Source: Cercospora beticola | Taxonomy: Eukaryota; Ascomycota; Dothideomycetes; Mycosphaerellales; Mycosphaerellaceae | Direction: 5' to 3' | Length of the DNA stretch: 64,000 bases | NCBI RefSeq assembly: GCF_033473495.1 | Contig: NC_088936.1 | Location: forward strand, 496,001-560,000 | Part shown: one piece after another, positions 10,560-21,515 of the stretch | How the letters are laid out: each line of letters opens with the position of its first letter | Numbering within the stretch: position 1 is the stretch's first letter | The notes under the pieces: generated by a model | Databases searched by the model: none | The model's input: only the letters and a program-made list of their open reading frames with translations | Told to the model about the DNA's origin: nothing | Translations under genes and position numbers: made by a program

Positions 10560-11325
10560 ATGGCCGAGAAGTTGCCAAAGGAGCTCGTGCTGCAGATCCT
10601 GGAATATATGGTTCTCGATACCATGAATCATGTGTATCTTCAGGACGAGGCTTCAATAAATGCTGCCGCGCGCAGGCTACTGGGCGAATCCCCGGCGACC
10701 GATGTGCTGATGCCTTTGTCCGTACAAGCGATACTCGAACAATCTATACTGCACATTGATGTGGAATTTCAGCGCACAGAATGCGGCAGACTAGCTCTAC
10801 CTCCTCCTTTTATGCCCGCGCTACCTCACCCGGTTCGTAAAGTGCTTCTGACCCTGGACTTTGAGATTCCTATCGGCCGACAGAAATATCCATCGGTGAT
10901 CTATACGACCAAAGCGGGGATGCCATCATTACTATCACAGCTTTCGGGTCTGAGGACACTGCACATCCTGCTGAACATCGAATTGACGCGACCACCATGG
11001 GACCATAGAGGCTCCGCACTTGATGTAGAGTGTAGAAAAGGCTTCAGCGGCACGACCACATTTCGATGTGCTATCGAGGAGCTGTTGGATGCTGCTCGCA
11101 TTGAACGATCGGCGCTCGAGATCTTTCTTGAGATCAAGTACATCTACGAAGGCACTTGGCGTGGTTCCTATGAGCCTCCCCCAGAGGTAAGTGTCTCCCA
11201 CAAAATGGACTGCCCGGATACCACGTTGTTCCAGACCACGCGCGGAGCGTCATCAGATCATTCATGAAGCATGCGTGAAGCTCACAGTATTGTACAGACT
11301 TACAATGTTGCGATGGGAGCCATGA
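10560..11325 (+). CDS. F-box-like hypothetical protein
   Basis: Proposed exons join(10560..11186,11257..11325), giving 231 residues. The start MAEKLPKELVLQILEYMVLD resembles the first half of an F-box (LPxEL...IL), a motif that links substrates to SCF ubiquitin ligases and is abundant in fungal orphan proteins. The rest is a mixed helix/strand region (KVLLTLDFEIPIG, LSQLSGLRTLHILLNIEL) of the sort seen after fungal F-boxes. A perfect donor GTAAGT at 11187 paired with the acceptor at 11256 gives EPPPEIIHEACVKLTVLYRL and then a stop, which reads better than the unspliced tail ending at 11267. An in-frame upstream ATG at 10200 would add 120 residues of doubtful character. The F-box call is weak, and no substrate domain is recognised. 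Confidence 0.5.
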
Positions 11326-12231
11326 CCGCTGAAGCAGTCTTGCGAGAAGCCGATACGAAATGGTCTCAATGTCACTTCAGCCAAGGCTAGACCAGATGTA
11401 CTGTCAAGGCCGGCTTACGCCACCTTCCCATCTATTCGCAAGACCTGAACGTGTACAGCAACCATAGCAGAATCGCGGGCGCACGGGCTTTCCATCACAA
11501 CGACAGTCTGAAGCGACTTATCGCTTTCGATACTGGCCCTACCATCCTCCGGAACGCCGCTGCCGAGGAACAAAGCTTTGGTCAAGCTCCCACGAATCCC
11601 CTCAAGCGTTGAGTCGTGAGCACATGGAAGCTTGACTGCGTAGTCTGATGAGCTTATGCTGCAGCACTGCCGATCCTTTGCTTATGCACGCACGCGGCGT
11701 GGTGCACACAGCAGTTTTCATTCCTACTTATCGTTCGTTCAACACAGTGAAGTATGTCGGCGACCACCAGCGACATGGGACTGGCGACGCTCATTCTACA
11801 TCTGCTCGGCTGTCAGAGTATTCACAAGATATTTGCAGATTCTACATGCGGAGCAGAGAAGAAAATTGTGGTTGGCTGAAAGGCAGCCTCTCGCAAACTT
11901 CCATCAGGATGGTGTCAAAATCAGCGCAATCTGTCAAATGATATGCTAGGCAACGATTTGCCATCATGAAGCATAAAGTTCCGCTCTTCATTCAGCTCCT
12001 GCGGCTGATTTTTTACTAACCACAAAGCATCGAATCCTTCTCACAAGGCCTCCCGCTGATTATGTCCAGATTCACGGGAAGGTCTCCTCCGCTCGCTGTG
12101 CTGAGCAACCAGCTGTGCAACAAATACTTCATCAGCCGCGCCCGTCTACACATTCGTTGACCTTGCAGCATCGCGTGATACTGACGAGCATTTGGAACTT
12201 CAACAAGCAACTCCTGCTTGCGCGCTCAAAC
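11326..12231. other. Intergenic stretch, nothing recognised
   Basis: About 900 bases between two plus-strand genes. The two longest open frames overlap each other in different frames and look like chance. The promoter of the methyltransferase gene should lie near its right edge. Confidence 0.4.
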
Positions 12232-13184
12232 ATGGCGATGACATCCAGCAACGACCAGGAGGCCACTAATTCGATAGACGACCGGCAACGACAACCGACC
12301 TACCACCACTACGAGAATGCGCAATACGCATTACCTAATGACTCTGCGGAGCACCAACGCTTGGATAGGCAAGCAGAACATTTATCAGCCATGATGCATG
12401 GGAAGATTCTCTATGCACCTGTCAATGTCGCCGGCAAAGATGTGCGCATCCTCGATGTTGGCTGTGGTACTGGCGTGGTAACAGATCTCATATCGTCCTC
12501 ATATCCAGAAGCTGAGTGCATTGGTCTCGATCTCTCGCAGGTTCCAGCAAGTCGTGTACTCAGAGCGAACACTCGATTCTTCAAGGGCGATTTCTGCTCG
12601 GAACAACCTTCACTGTGGACACCTACTACTGGCGGACGCCATCTATCTCAATCATCGGAGCTCTTCGACTACATCTTCTTGAGGCTGCTCGTCTGTGGTA
12701 TGATCAACTGGCCGGAGTTTATCAAAAAGGAGTTCTCCTTGCTCAAGTCTGGCGGCTGGGCAGAAATTCAGGATCTTAACTTCGTCTGGTATGACGGACA
12801 TGAAAACGTCATCAGTCAAAACTGGAAATGGCATAACAAGCATGAAGAGATTTGTAAACAGAAGGGCATGGATCTTAAATGTGGATCGAAGGTCAAAGAT
12901 TGGATGAACGATGCTGGTTTTGTGGATGTTCAGACGTTCGAATATTCTTGCCCTTCGGTGCACAAGCACAAGCGACGCCGGAGATGCGAGCAATGGCAGA
13001 TTACTCTGCGAGAGAGTTGCCCGATGCTCTGTACCATATGTTAGAAAGGGCGATGGGCGAAGCTGCAGATCCCAACGAGGTTGCACAGCTACAAGCTGAG
13101 CTGAAGCAGATGCTCGTAGTTCAGAAGGGAATGCATAAGAAATTCTATGTGACTATTGGGCGGAAACCTGAGCGAGCAGCTTGA
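12232..13184 (+). pseudogene. LaeA/UMTA-type SAM methyltransferase, frameshifted
   Basis: From ATG 12232 the frame encodes a class I methyltransferase of the fungal UMTA/LaeA-like group. The early segment PTYHHYENAQYALPNDSAEHQ is followed by motif I ILDVGCGTGVVTDL and then CIGLDLSQVP and WAEIQDLNF. The frame goes wrong at about 12945. After VDVQTFEY the reading continues as unrelated basic residues and stops at 13042-13044. The family-like C-terminus is intact in the frame that starts one base earlier: LPFGAQAQATPEMRAMADYS, running to FYVTIGRKPERAA and a stop at 13182-13184. No GT-AG pair nearby could restore the frame. Either one base has been lost in a gene that is now non-functional, or the sequence has a one-base error here. 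Such enzymes methylate secondary metabolites or act as LaeA-type regulators. Substrate unknown. Confidence 0.78.
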
Positions 13185-15439
13185 TGGCAGCCATCGTAGG
13201 ACATGCCACCCGCCTCACCTGTTCAAGCTCAACATGAACTATAATCCTCGCACACGACGAAAGTGTAGTCGTCCGGATTCGCACTCACTTTACCGGCGAG
13301 GATAGCACCACTGCAGATAACTTTCAGGTACTGAGCTCATCGCCAGTCAATATCGACATAATCACGATCTGGGATGACAGTTGTTCTGCTCGCCAAATCT
13401 TGCCACAGCGAGGAACGCATCACCTCTCTGCCCTCTGTGCTTTCTTCTCTTATGCCTTCAAGCAGGGTTTGAAGCCTTGGCTCTGCAGAGATTCGGCGCC
13501 TACATTTACAGCTGCACGACGACCATGTTGACCCTCTGATCCGTGAATAGAAGATTCCACGAAAAGGTAAGACCAACTGCCTGCTTCCTCTTTCGTGCTT
13601 TGCACACCCCAGTCACCGAATCGGATGCATCAAAGTGGCCACGGAGGGAGTGATACGACCGCGTCGAAACCAGAACAGCGGGTGCTGACGAAGTGACCGG
13701 TGACAGAGATAGTGTTTGAAGCCCCAGCAAATGCTTTCGTAACCCGTGTTCTGCGCGGGCTCGGACCTTTCTCAAACGCCTTAACGCCGTAGCCCTTAGT
13801 CACTGCCCTCTCTGCAATCTTCAACTGTTCGTGAAGCTTTCAGATCTTCCTTGCCAACAACGTCTCTGCACAACGCGGCCGCGTTCTCTCAGGTACAGAC
13901 CCCAACACCATTGTCAAGGGACCAGCCATTTGTCAGCTCTACCGTCCAGTACACAGCTACATCTACGTCCCAGCAGAACGGTACCATGGCACGGGATGCA
14001 CTGGACATGGGCGAAAAGACTTTCAACAAGCCCATCACAGTCTGCCGAAAACCGCAACCGATGCAGGGTGCACGTCGTGTTGCAACTTCTTTTGGACGTC
14101 AGCACTCTTAACGGATTGCGGTGACCGGGGAAAACCGAGGACTACGTGTGACAGCTTTGCTTCGCATCACATATCTGCTATGCTGGAACAAGGCCTCGGT
14201 TTACGTGCGAATGTTGACATGCAGCACAAACGAACCGCACTGGCGGTAAAGTAAAGTCTTTCGCAGTGCTTGCCATTGCGGGCACCGAGACAGCTGTGGA
14301 CTCACAGTCGAGACGCTTCTGATAGTGTAATCACAAGAACATCTGCGTACACCTGGCAAGTCAACTTCACGTGTGTATGGAGTCGTTGATCAGCTTGCGT
14401 GCGTAACAGACGGCCGCATCCTCAATGCCCTAAGCTGTCATCAGCCAGCATGTCGACTGGGAAAATTGGTCATCATCGCCGAACTTGACAGGAGCACCTT
14501 GCCCAGCCTCGCTCAGGTCCGAACGAGCGTGGGGAGAGTTGAGGAAAACAGACTCAAAGCTTTCTGCTTGACCAGTGGCGGAGGTTATTCTCGAAGAATG
14601 CCAGTCATGAGTCGCAGGAAACTCAATACCAGGTTTAAGGACCCCTCTGACTTAGGGTCTCTTCGTGATCAGGACGCAAGTAGCAGTGCAGTACGACATG
14701 CGGTTCTCGACCCGGAATTCACGCCTTGAGGACAGCTCAAATCCATGAGCTATCAGTACAACCACCCCTGCGATCTCAGTATCTCGGGCCTGGTGTCCGA
14801 ACTCAAGCTAGCTTCAGTTTGGGTACAGCGCAATGGCCAGGTTCCATCTCAACCGGAGCATCAATCCGGCCGCCACGTTCTCGCGATATCTTCTTCAACA
14901 CGTCGGCAACAAACAAACATCAGGTGTTCGATTTTTAGAAACGCGATCCAAATTCGGAATCTCTCGTGCGCCCCTGCAATGATCTGATCAGATTCGTGAT
15001 CAGTAAATTCGTGATCACACAAGAGCCGAACGACTAGGTTTGGCGTGTTTCGTTCACTAGCGTTCTTCTCCAGATCACAAACTCGCGTCAACACAACCAA
15101 TAACCAGGTTAACCCTTGCTGGGGATTATCATTTGACACCCCCCTCTTACTCGTTTGAGACACGACGTCTCGGCGCTCGTAGAGTCAAGAGGCTCTGCAA
15201 AAGGGCCGCTGCCGCCCGAAATTTCCGCGCAATGAGAAGCAAGCGGGCTGGGAAATGAAGTCTCGCGGGATGCATGGAGGGGGCGGGGAGGATAGTGTGA
15301 TGTTGGGCGCAACGTGCTGTGGGCAACATGGTCGAATGCGCGCGCGCGAGGAATACGAAACGTTCTCCTTGCAGTGACATCGAGCTCAACATACATTCGT
15401 TTTCGGATTTAGAACACGGTCTTTACCGCCACTTGCAGG
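13185..15439. other. Intergenic stretch of 2.25 kb
   Basis: No gene is recognised. Short open frames on both strands overlap and lack protein character. A tract at about 15180-15360 is GC-rich, and the last 100 bases probably hold the promoter of the FAD oxidoreductase. A short direct repeat near 15.0 kb is listed separately. Confidence 0.4.
14992..15017. repeat. 11-bp direct repeat
   Basis: The sequence ATTCGTGATCA occurs at 14992-15002 and again at 15007-15017, a 15-bp period. The core TGATCA is itself palindromic. It is 422 bp upstream of the FAD oxidoreductase start and could be a regulator site, but no function is known. Confidence 0.5.
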
Positions 15440-17060
15440 ATGAGCGACCTGGGGCTAGGGCTCAGTAATGCTATCGACTCGGTCACGGATTCTCTAGGGC
15501 ACGCTGTTGGGGAGGTGCCTGGCATACTCGACAATGTGGGCCAGAGTGTAGGAGGTGTTGTGGGCGATGCTGCTGGCCTGATTCCACCGCAAGGACCCTT
15601 TCAGCAGTGTATTGCGAGCGCTCTGGACAACAACTCGGCGCTGTATGCGTTTCCGCAGGATATCTTGGAGGAGCTCACGAATAATCATCCGTATAATTTG
15701 GATTGGCCTTGGACTCCCGCGGCGATTGCGTATCCCAGGAATGCAATCGATGTGTCGAAGCTGGTCGTTTGTGCGTCGGAATATGGGATTGCGGTGCAGG
15801 GCAAGTCTGGAGGGCATAATTATCTGAATTTTGGTGAGTGAGGATTGTGGTGTAGTTTCTGGTAACGGCAAGCTGATGCCCGTGACAGGCTATGGCGGAC
15901 AGAATGGTGCACTGGCCTTGGATCTACAGCACATGAACGATTTCAGCTATAATCCGGCAGACCAAACTGTCACTTTTGGACCGGGTAACAAACTGGCCGA
16001 CCTGGATGTTCAGCTTGCGGCCATTGACAGGGTCATGGCTTACGGCGTGGTGGGTGACATTGGTACTGGTGGCCATATTGCAATTGGAGGATTGGGCCCT
16101 CTATCACGACTTCTCGGATTGGCATCAGACCAGGTTGTGTCAGTTCAATGCGTTCTCGCCGATGGAAGTATCGTCACCGCATCCGAGTATGAGCATCCAG
16201 ACCTCTTCTTCGCAGTCCGAGGCGCGGCGTGGTCTTTCTGCATCATGACAGAGATCCAAATGCAAACCTCACCGCCACCCAGCGCTGTCACGCAATTTCA
16301 GTACAATATCACTGTTGGCAGAATCGCGGACCTGGCAGATACATTCAAGAAGTGGCAAGTCCTGATCGCCGATCCTGGACTCTCGAGATACTTTGCTGCA
16401 ACGTTGACGCTGCTAGAGGGCGTTATGATCTTCGCGGGAACGTTCTTTGGTGATGATGCTGCTTTCAACCAACTGAATTTGGATCTTATACCCTTTGGCC
16501 AGGAGCATCTTGGCATCACGGTGACCAGCCGTGTCGTGACGGGACTCATACACAGCCTTTCGGATCTGATATACGATATCGGTGGCTCCATCCCTGCGCA
16601 CTTCTACTCGACCGATTTGAAATACACAAGACAGACTTTGCTCTCTGATGCCGCCGTTGATCAGCTATTCCAGTATCTGGAGTCTGCCGACAAGGGAACT
16701 CTGATCTGGTTCATCGTTTGGGATCTCAACGGAGGCCGTATTGAAGAGATCCCACAATCGGCAACAGCATATTGGCACCGCGATGCAATCCATTTCCAAC
16801 AAGGCTATGTTGTCAATCCTCTTGGTCCAGTGAGCCCTGTGTCCCGTCAATTCCTAATCGGTCTCAATCAACTCTGTCGACAGCTGCGGCCTGGTATCGA
16901 CGAGAGTGCCTATCCCGGCTACGTGGATCCCTTTTTGCAGGATCCTCTTACCGCGTATTGGGGAGGCAATGTTCCCAGACTGATCCAGATCAAAGGAATC
17001 TATGATCCTCGAAACACCTTCAGAAACCCTCAGAGTATTCCGCCACCGCCTGGCGTTTAG
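15440..17060 (+). CDS. FAD-linked (berberine bridge enzyme-like) oxidoreductase
   Basis: Exons join(15440..15833,15889..17060), 521 residues. The 55-nt intron (GTGAGT...CAG) joins YLNFG to YGGQNGALALDL. These flavoenzymes oxidise alcohols, sugars or alkaloid-like substrates with O2 and usually carry covalent FAD. The PP-loop region contains SGGHNY with H126, the usual 8-alpha-histidyl FAD attachment site. A second segment, VVGDIGTGGHIAIGGLG, is the usual site of the 6-S-cysteinyl link, but it has no Cys, so a single covalent bond is expected. FAD-binding RGAAWSFCIMTE is close to the family's RGAGxSFGIVTE. The C-terminal BBE segment AYPGYVDPFLQ...AYWGGNVPRLIQIKGIYDPRNTF is intact. The first 55 residues are Gly/Val-rich and amphipathic rather than a classical signal peptide, so secretion is not obvious. 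It stands alone in the region. Confidence 0.9.
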
Positions 17061-18993
17061 CTGTATTGTGCTTCACTTCTGCATTGCATTGCATCATGTG
17101 TTTCGTGGAGATGAGCACAGCCCACTTGAACATTCTTGCCGAAGCGGTCGGAATCTAGATAGTTCCTAATACCACCAGTTGCATTACGCCGATTGCAAGT
17201 ATCATCGCAGATGCACAGCGAATAAAGTTTCGCGTTCACACCGCTCATCGATAATGAAGTGATGAGAAAGATGTTTCACCAACCATGATAGCCCTAGAAT
17301 GGCCATTTCTGTTGATCGGACTTGGTGCGAAATCAGTTGGTTCGCAGAGTATTTGTCGCTGCGCTTGGGCAACTCTGTGGCATAGCCGCGAAAGCGGTAC
17401 CTCGCGATGACGACCTCGAAAAGGCGGTCCCAGGCAATCGTCCACCGGCCGAAAATGAGAGCCCGTCCGGTGTTGATGATCTACTTGAGCAGTTTGAGAA
17501 AGCCTGAGCAGATCTCGTCGGATGTCGGTGGCGCACACAGGCCGAGCAGAGATCGGGATTATCAGGTCTTGTCTCCGGAGATAGGTCTGATGAATGTCCG
17601 TAGTGATCCAATGTCTGTATTCGTCTTGCAACAACGAGGTGGCCTCACTCGGGGCACCACCTCGTGATGATCATGCAATGTATGAGGTCCGCAACTCGTC
17701 CCTGTGCTCTCGACGCGTGTTGGATTGCATTGCCCATTTGATTGCTGCACCCTAGTCTCACGACCGCTGTCTTGGAGTCCAGGTACATGGGTTGTTCATG
17801 GTGACGGCTGTCTTCCACGCGAGAGACCTCGTATTTGGGCTGTCTGATGTTGCGTGCTCGGTGGTTGCAATGCCATGAGGATGACAGGGAACGTGACTTG
17901 GACGTGGTCGTGTTGATGATGTTCGCTCAGCGAGGATAGATTTTCGTGCACCTTCGCGCTAGAGTTATCGACGCCAAGACCATCGTAACGCACCCCTGTA
18001 ACGATGATGATTCATCAATCACTTCACACAGCAATCACGACCCCAACGCTCTTCTCGGAAGCGACACTACCACTTCTCTGCTCCAATTTTCCTGCAAAGA
18101 AATCACTTGTCCATCGCCCCACCACCTTTTCAACCAGTACGATACCTTCCGAATCACATCGACACAAAATCCACTCGCGTTGACCTGCCTCCCTCCACGG
18201 CTGATCGGCAACAAGGTTCTGCAGAGGCACCACTGTCGGCACGGCACGACCGACCACGGCGCACTCCAAATCTTCATAGGGCAAGCCACAGTCCACAGCA
18301 CTATCATACCACTAGCGACGAAGTGGGAGGAAAAGAGGAGCATGCTCATCATACCCCAACCGTGCCATTGGCGACATCGGCAGGAACGCCATGCTGTGAT
18401 TTCTAATAAGCTATCGAAGAAGGAGGTTGGGAGGAGAAAAAACTTCTTTCTCCAATTCGTGAACGATGAATGGCGTCACCTCGCTCATATGGTTACGGGA
18501 GCGGTTACTGATTCAGTAGCCTTCGTTGACTTCCGTCTGCACGGCACCGAAATATTCGTCTGCCGTATCTCTGATCCGCGTATTTCGTGCAGAGGATCAT
18601 GTCTTCACCACACATCATTGACGACGCAACGCAGTGGGTATCTAGCATTCTATTCCTTCGATTGCGATCGAAGCCCCAAAGCAGGCCGGCGATTATTGGC
18701 CGTTGTGGTATGTTGTTCGGGAGCAACCACACGACATCAAGCGAATCAGCACACAGCTGCAGCATACTGCTACTGCGGCAACGTTCCGAACAAGGGCTGC
18801 TCGGCCGACGGCTTTCTTCTGCACACGCTACGCCGTTGCGTGCGCAAAATGCACGATTGCGGCACAGTAGCCAGTTGTCGCGTTGCTTTGCAAAAGCTTG
18901 TCCGCGGAGCGAATGGCTCGCATCGAGATACGTCAGTGGAAGTGGAAAGTCGTGCATGAATCGACTTTCTCTCCAGATGAATCTAATTGTTAG

Positions 18994-19158
18994 CAGGTAC
19001 AGTAGTCTCAATGTCCGGCATGAGAGAATACAGTAGTCGCAATTCGGCACGAGACCAGTATACACTTTGCCGCACAACGCACGTGTCTGATGACAGGAGA
19101 GAGTTTCGAAACAGCATGCTAATGTTCCTGATTAGCAAGTGCGGCATCTGATGACAGG
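18994..19158. repeat. Cluster of short degenerate repeats
   Basis: ACAGTAGTCTCAATGTCCGG (about 19000) and ACAGTAGTCGCAATTCGG (about 19030) are imperfect copies, each followed by CATGAGA or CACGAGA. The 12-mer TCTGATGACAGG occurs at 19086-19097 and 19147-19158, 61 bp apart. The group may be a decayed tandem array or a remnant of a mobile element. No coding or element ends are visible. Confidence 0.4.
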
Positions 19159-19959
19159 TACAGAGTACAACAGTCATTGCAATGCAAGACTAATTCTCAT
19201 CAATGATTTGTCGTGTCCTGCCCGCATCTTCGCACGAATTTTCGGCCGTTGCGATGATGAAGTCGGGACATGATGGTCATGCCACCGACTACGCCCCGCT
19301 TCAAAGGCTCTGCTCGCTGGACGATTACTATGCAAGCTGCTTGGCGCGCTGGGCGCGGCCGCGTAGTTCATGCATAACCGCTCGCGAAACCCGGCATCTC
19401 GGACCTTGTGCAGACCGTACCTCCTAAGGCCGACTTTTTGTGGCACAGTTCATCAGTAGTAGTCCAGCCCGTCTCCAAGTGTTGGAGGCTCTCTACAGCC
19501 GACTTTGCGCCGACACTCATTGTGATGATTATTCCATGACGACGTGGACGTTCGAAAACGCGTTGCGCGGGACGCGTGGAAGATGCGCTGTGCTTGTTGT
19601 TGAGGAAGGCTCGACTCCATCCTTGACGACGACTCGCAAGACTCCTCCAAGACTCTCGCTCCCCATGCCGCGAAGCGCGGAGCCTTACCTGTGTAACGTC
19701 ATCGCATCGCGGTGCAATGCACATATGCAGTCGTGTGGGCCGTTGCCGTTGCTTGCTTGCTTCCCACGTGGTTGGGTGAGATGCTGATCATCAGCACATA
19801 AGCACGAGAGGGGAGGTTTAGTCGGAGTCATCCGGATCGTCAGGTGCCATCTTGTCGGGACTGCCTGAGGACAAGGCGACTCCATTGTGTGTACTGTGAG
19901 GCACGCCGACAAGAGGATTCTGTGAACCGGTCGTGATAATATCCCGCCAAGTAATAACA

Positions 19960-19977
19960 ATATTCGAACCCGAATAT
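19960..19977. repeat. 7-bp inverted repeat with 4-bp spacer
   Basis: ATATTCG, AACC, CGAATAT: perfect arms, resembling a small dyad operator site. It is about 475 bp downstream of the 3' end of the aldose epimerase gene and not near any start codon, so function is doubtful. Confidence 0.4.
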
Positions 19978-20449
19978 CGCATCAGCCAGGCGTATTCGTA
20001 CCTGTGATCCTCATGTCAATTGTATGCCCTAATTCAGACATCTCCTGCCGTGTTGCGCTGTCAAATTCCTGTGCATTGTGAATGTACTTCGCGCTGTAGG
20101 ATGAGTGTTCAGCCCTGACGTGTCGGGCGGGATTCGGATCAAATCCGATTTTCAGTGCAGTGGCTGCCGCTGCCGCGCTGGGCTGGCGACCACTGCAAGC
20201 CTCTTTTGCGCCCAACAAGCCATTTGCGCCATTCTACAGACACGTTTTTCTCTCATGACTCGGTTATGCGCATTTGTGCAAGCCCACGAGAGATTGCACG
20301 ACAAGACATACATCGTAGAAAAGTGGTGAAGGTGCGCTCGCGTTCGCATACCACATGCAGCACGCGCAGTGGCGAAAAGCAGAAGAGTCTTGTTTGCAGG
20401 GCGTATATGCAATGCAGTATGCACCTGGTGATGAGAAGAAACGAAAATC

Positions 20450-21515
20450 TTACTCTACCCATGCTCTGTAGATCGTTCGGCTGCCCCAGAGCTGACCCTT
20501 CTTTAAAACGACTTGCTGGCGCCACTCCTCCTGATTGATGGCGTTGACATATCTGCTCGCTTCGATGCAGAGACCACTTCTAGGCCCACGAGGCGGGAGG
20601 CCTTCCTTCGCAGGAGGAGCTTGAATTTTGCTGCCTGCGTAGAATTGGAACGCGGGCTCGGTGCTGAGTGCTTCAAAGTGGATCTTGGTGTTGGGGTGGC
20701 TGAGCTCGATGAGCTTCTTCATTGGTTCCTTGCGCGTATCAAGTGGTATGCTCGAAGGATCAGGATTCATGATGAAGCAGTGATCTGGGTCGGGCTTTGA
20801 GGCGCCCAAGATGAATTCCTTGTTGGCTTCGAACTCTGGGTATGGTTCGATGGCGCCTGTGGGAATGGAGCCTGCGTCGACAGGGAGGTGCAGGTTGGTT
20901 TGAGTCACTACCCGCGTGCCTTCGTATGTGGGTCCATCTGATATGTTGAAGTAGCTAGACGTTGTGTCAGCATTAAGGATTCGTTTGCAAGCGAGGTATG
21001 ATACAGTACCTGTGATTAGTCAAACTGACAACAGTCTCTTCGACCTCGTCGCCAATCAATTCGACCTCATACTCAATTTCAAGGCTGGTCTTTTCCTTGC
21101 CATCATCCTTCTCAACAGTGGGGTAATACCACATGCGAAGCTCGACTGTGCCTGGGTACCCCTCTTCGCCGTCTTTGCTCACGTACTTCCACTCCAACGC
21201 ATCACGGCCATTGCGTGATACGTTGTGAGGCCCATCGAAGGTCTTTTTGCCCCAACCTTCTTGGCCACCATGTAGAGCATTCACGCCGTCATTTGCAGCC
21301 ACATCATAGCTCTTGCCATTCAAGCTGAACTTTGCGCCCGAGATGCGGTTTGCGACTCGCCCAATGTTCTCGCCGAAGAATTGGCTAGATCGGTGTTTGT
21401 ATGGCTCTGGCGACTCGAAGCCAAGCACGATGTTGCGGCCGCCGACATTGAATTCCTGGATAAGGCCGCCTTGAGACAGGAACTTAAATGCATCTGAAGA
21501 TCGAGATGCGGCCAT
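20450..21515 (-). CDS. Aldose 1-epimerase (galactose mutarotase family)
   Basis: Two exons, complement(join(20450..20954,21010..21515)), give 336 residues. The 55-nt intron splits a serine codon and restores the motif NHSYFN. Mutarotases interconvert the alpha and beta anomers of hexoses in the cytosol, feeding galactose into the Leloir pathway. Family landmarks in order are NIVLGFES, the substrate loop GENIGRVANRISGAKF with its Arg, NALHGG with a catalytic His, NHSYFNISDGPTYEG with the second His, PTGAIEP, and GLCIEASRYV with the catalytic Glu. All expected catalytic residues are present. The length equals that of typical fungal members, and there is no signal peptide. The start at 21515 (MAASRSSDAF) is used because the frame upstream is unrelated. 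Whether galactose or another hexose is its main substrate cannot be told from sequence. Confidence 0.95.

Larger units (their letters stand above)
17061..20449. other. Intergenic stretch of 3.4 kb with one long unexplained open frame
   Basis: No recognised gene. Frame +3 stays open for about 337 codons (17946-18959, beginning at GTG; first useful ATG in its second half). The translation is rich in His, Cys, Ser and Arg, with no domain or repeat and no codon pattern like the neighbours. Another frame without an ATG start (17322-17507) ends in SGVDDLLEQFEKA, which looks slightly protein-like. Both are left unannotated. Short degenerate repeats and a small inverted repeat inside this stretch are listed separately. 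Confidence 0.4.

Noticed and set aside
17322..17507. 62-codon open frame ending in SGVDDLLEQFEKA
   Set aside because: No ATG, a stop immediately upstream and no splice site that would give it a start; too short to support.
19955..19980. GGTTCGAAT on the minus strand resembling a tRNA B-box
   Set aside because: The bases after the loop do not pair as a T-stem and no acceptor stem or A-box can be placed at the right distance.
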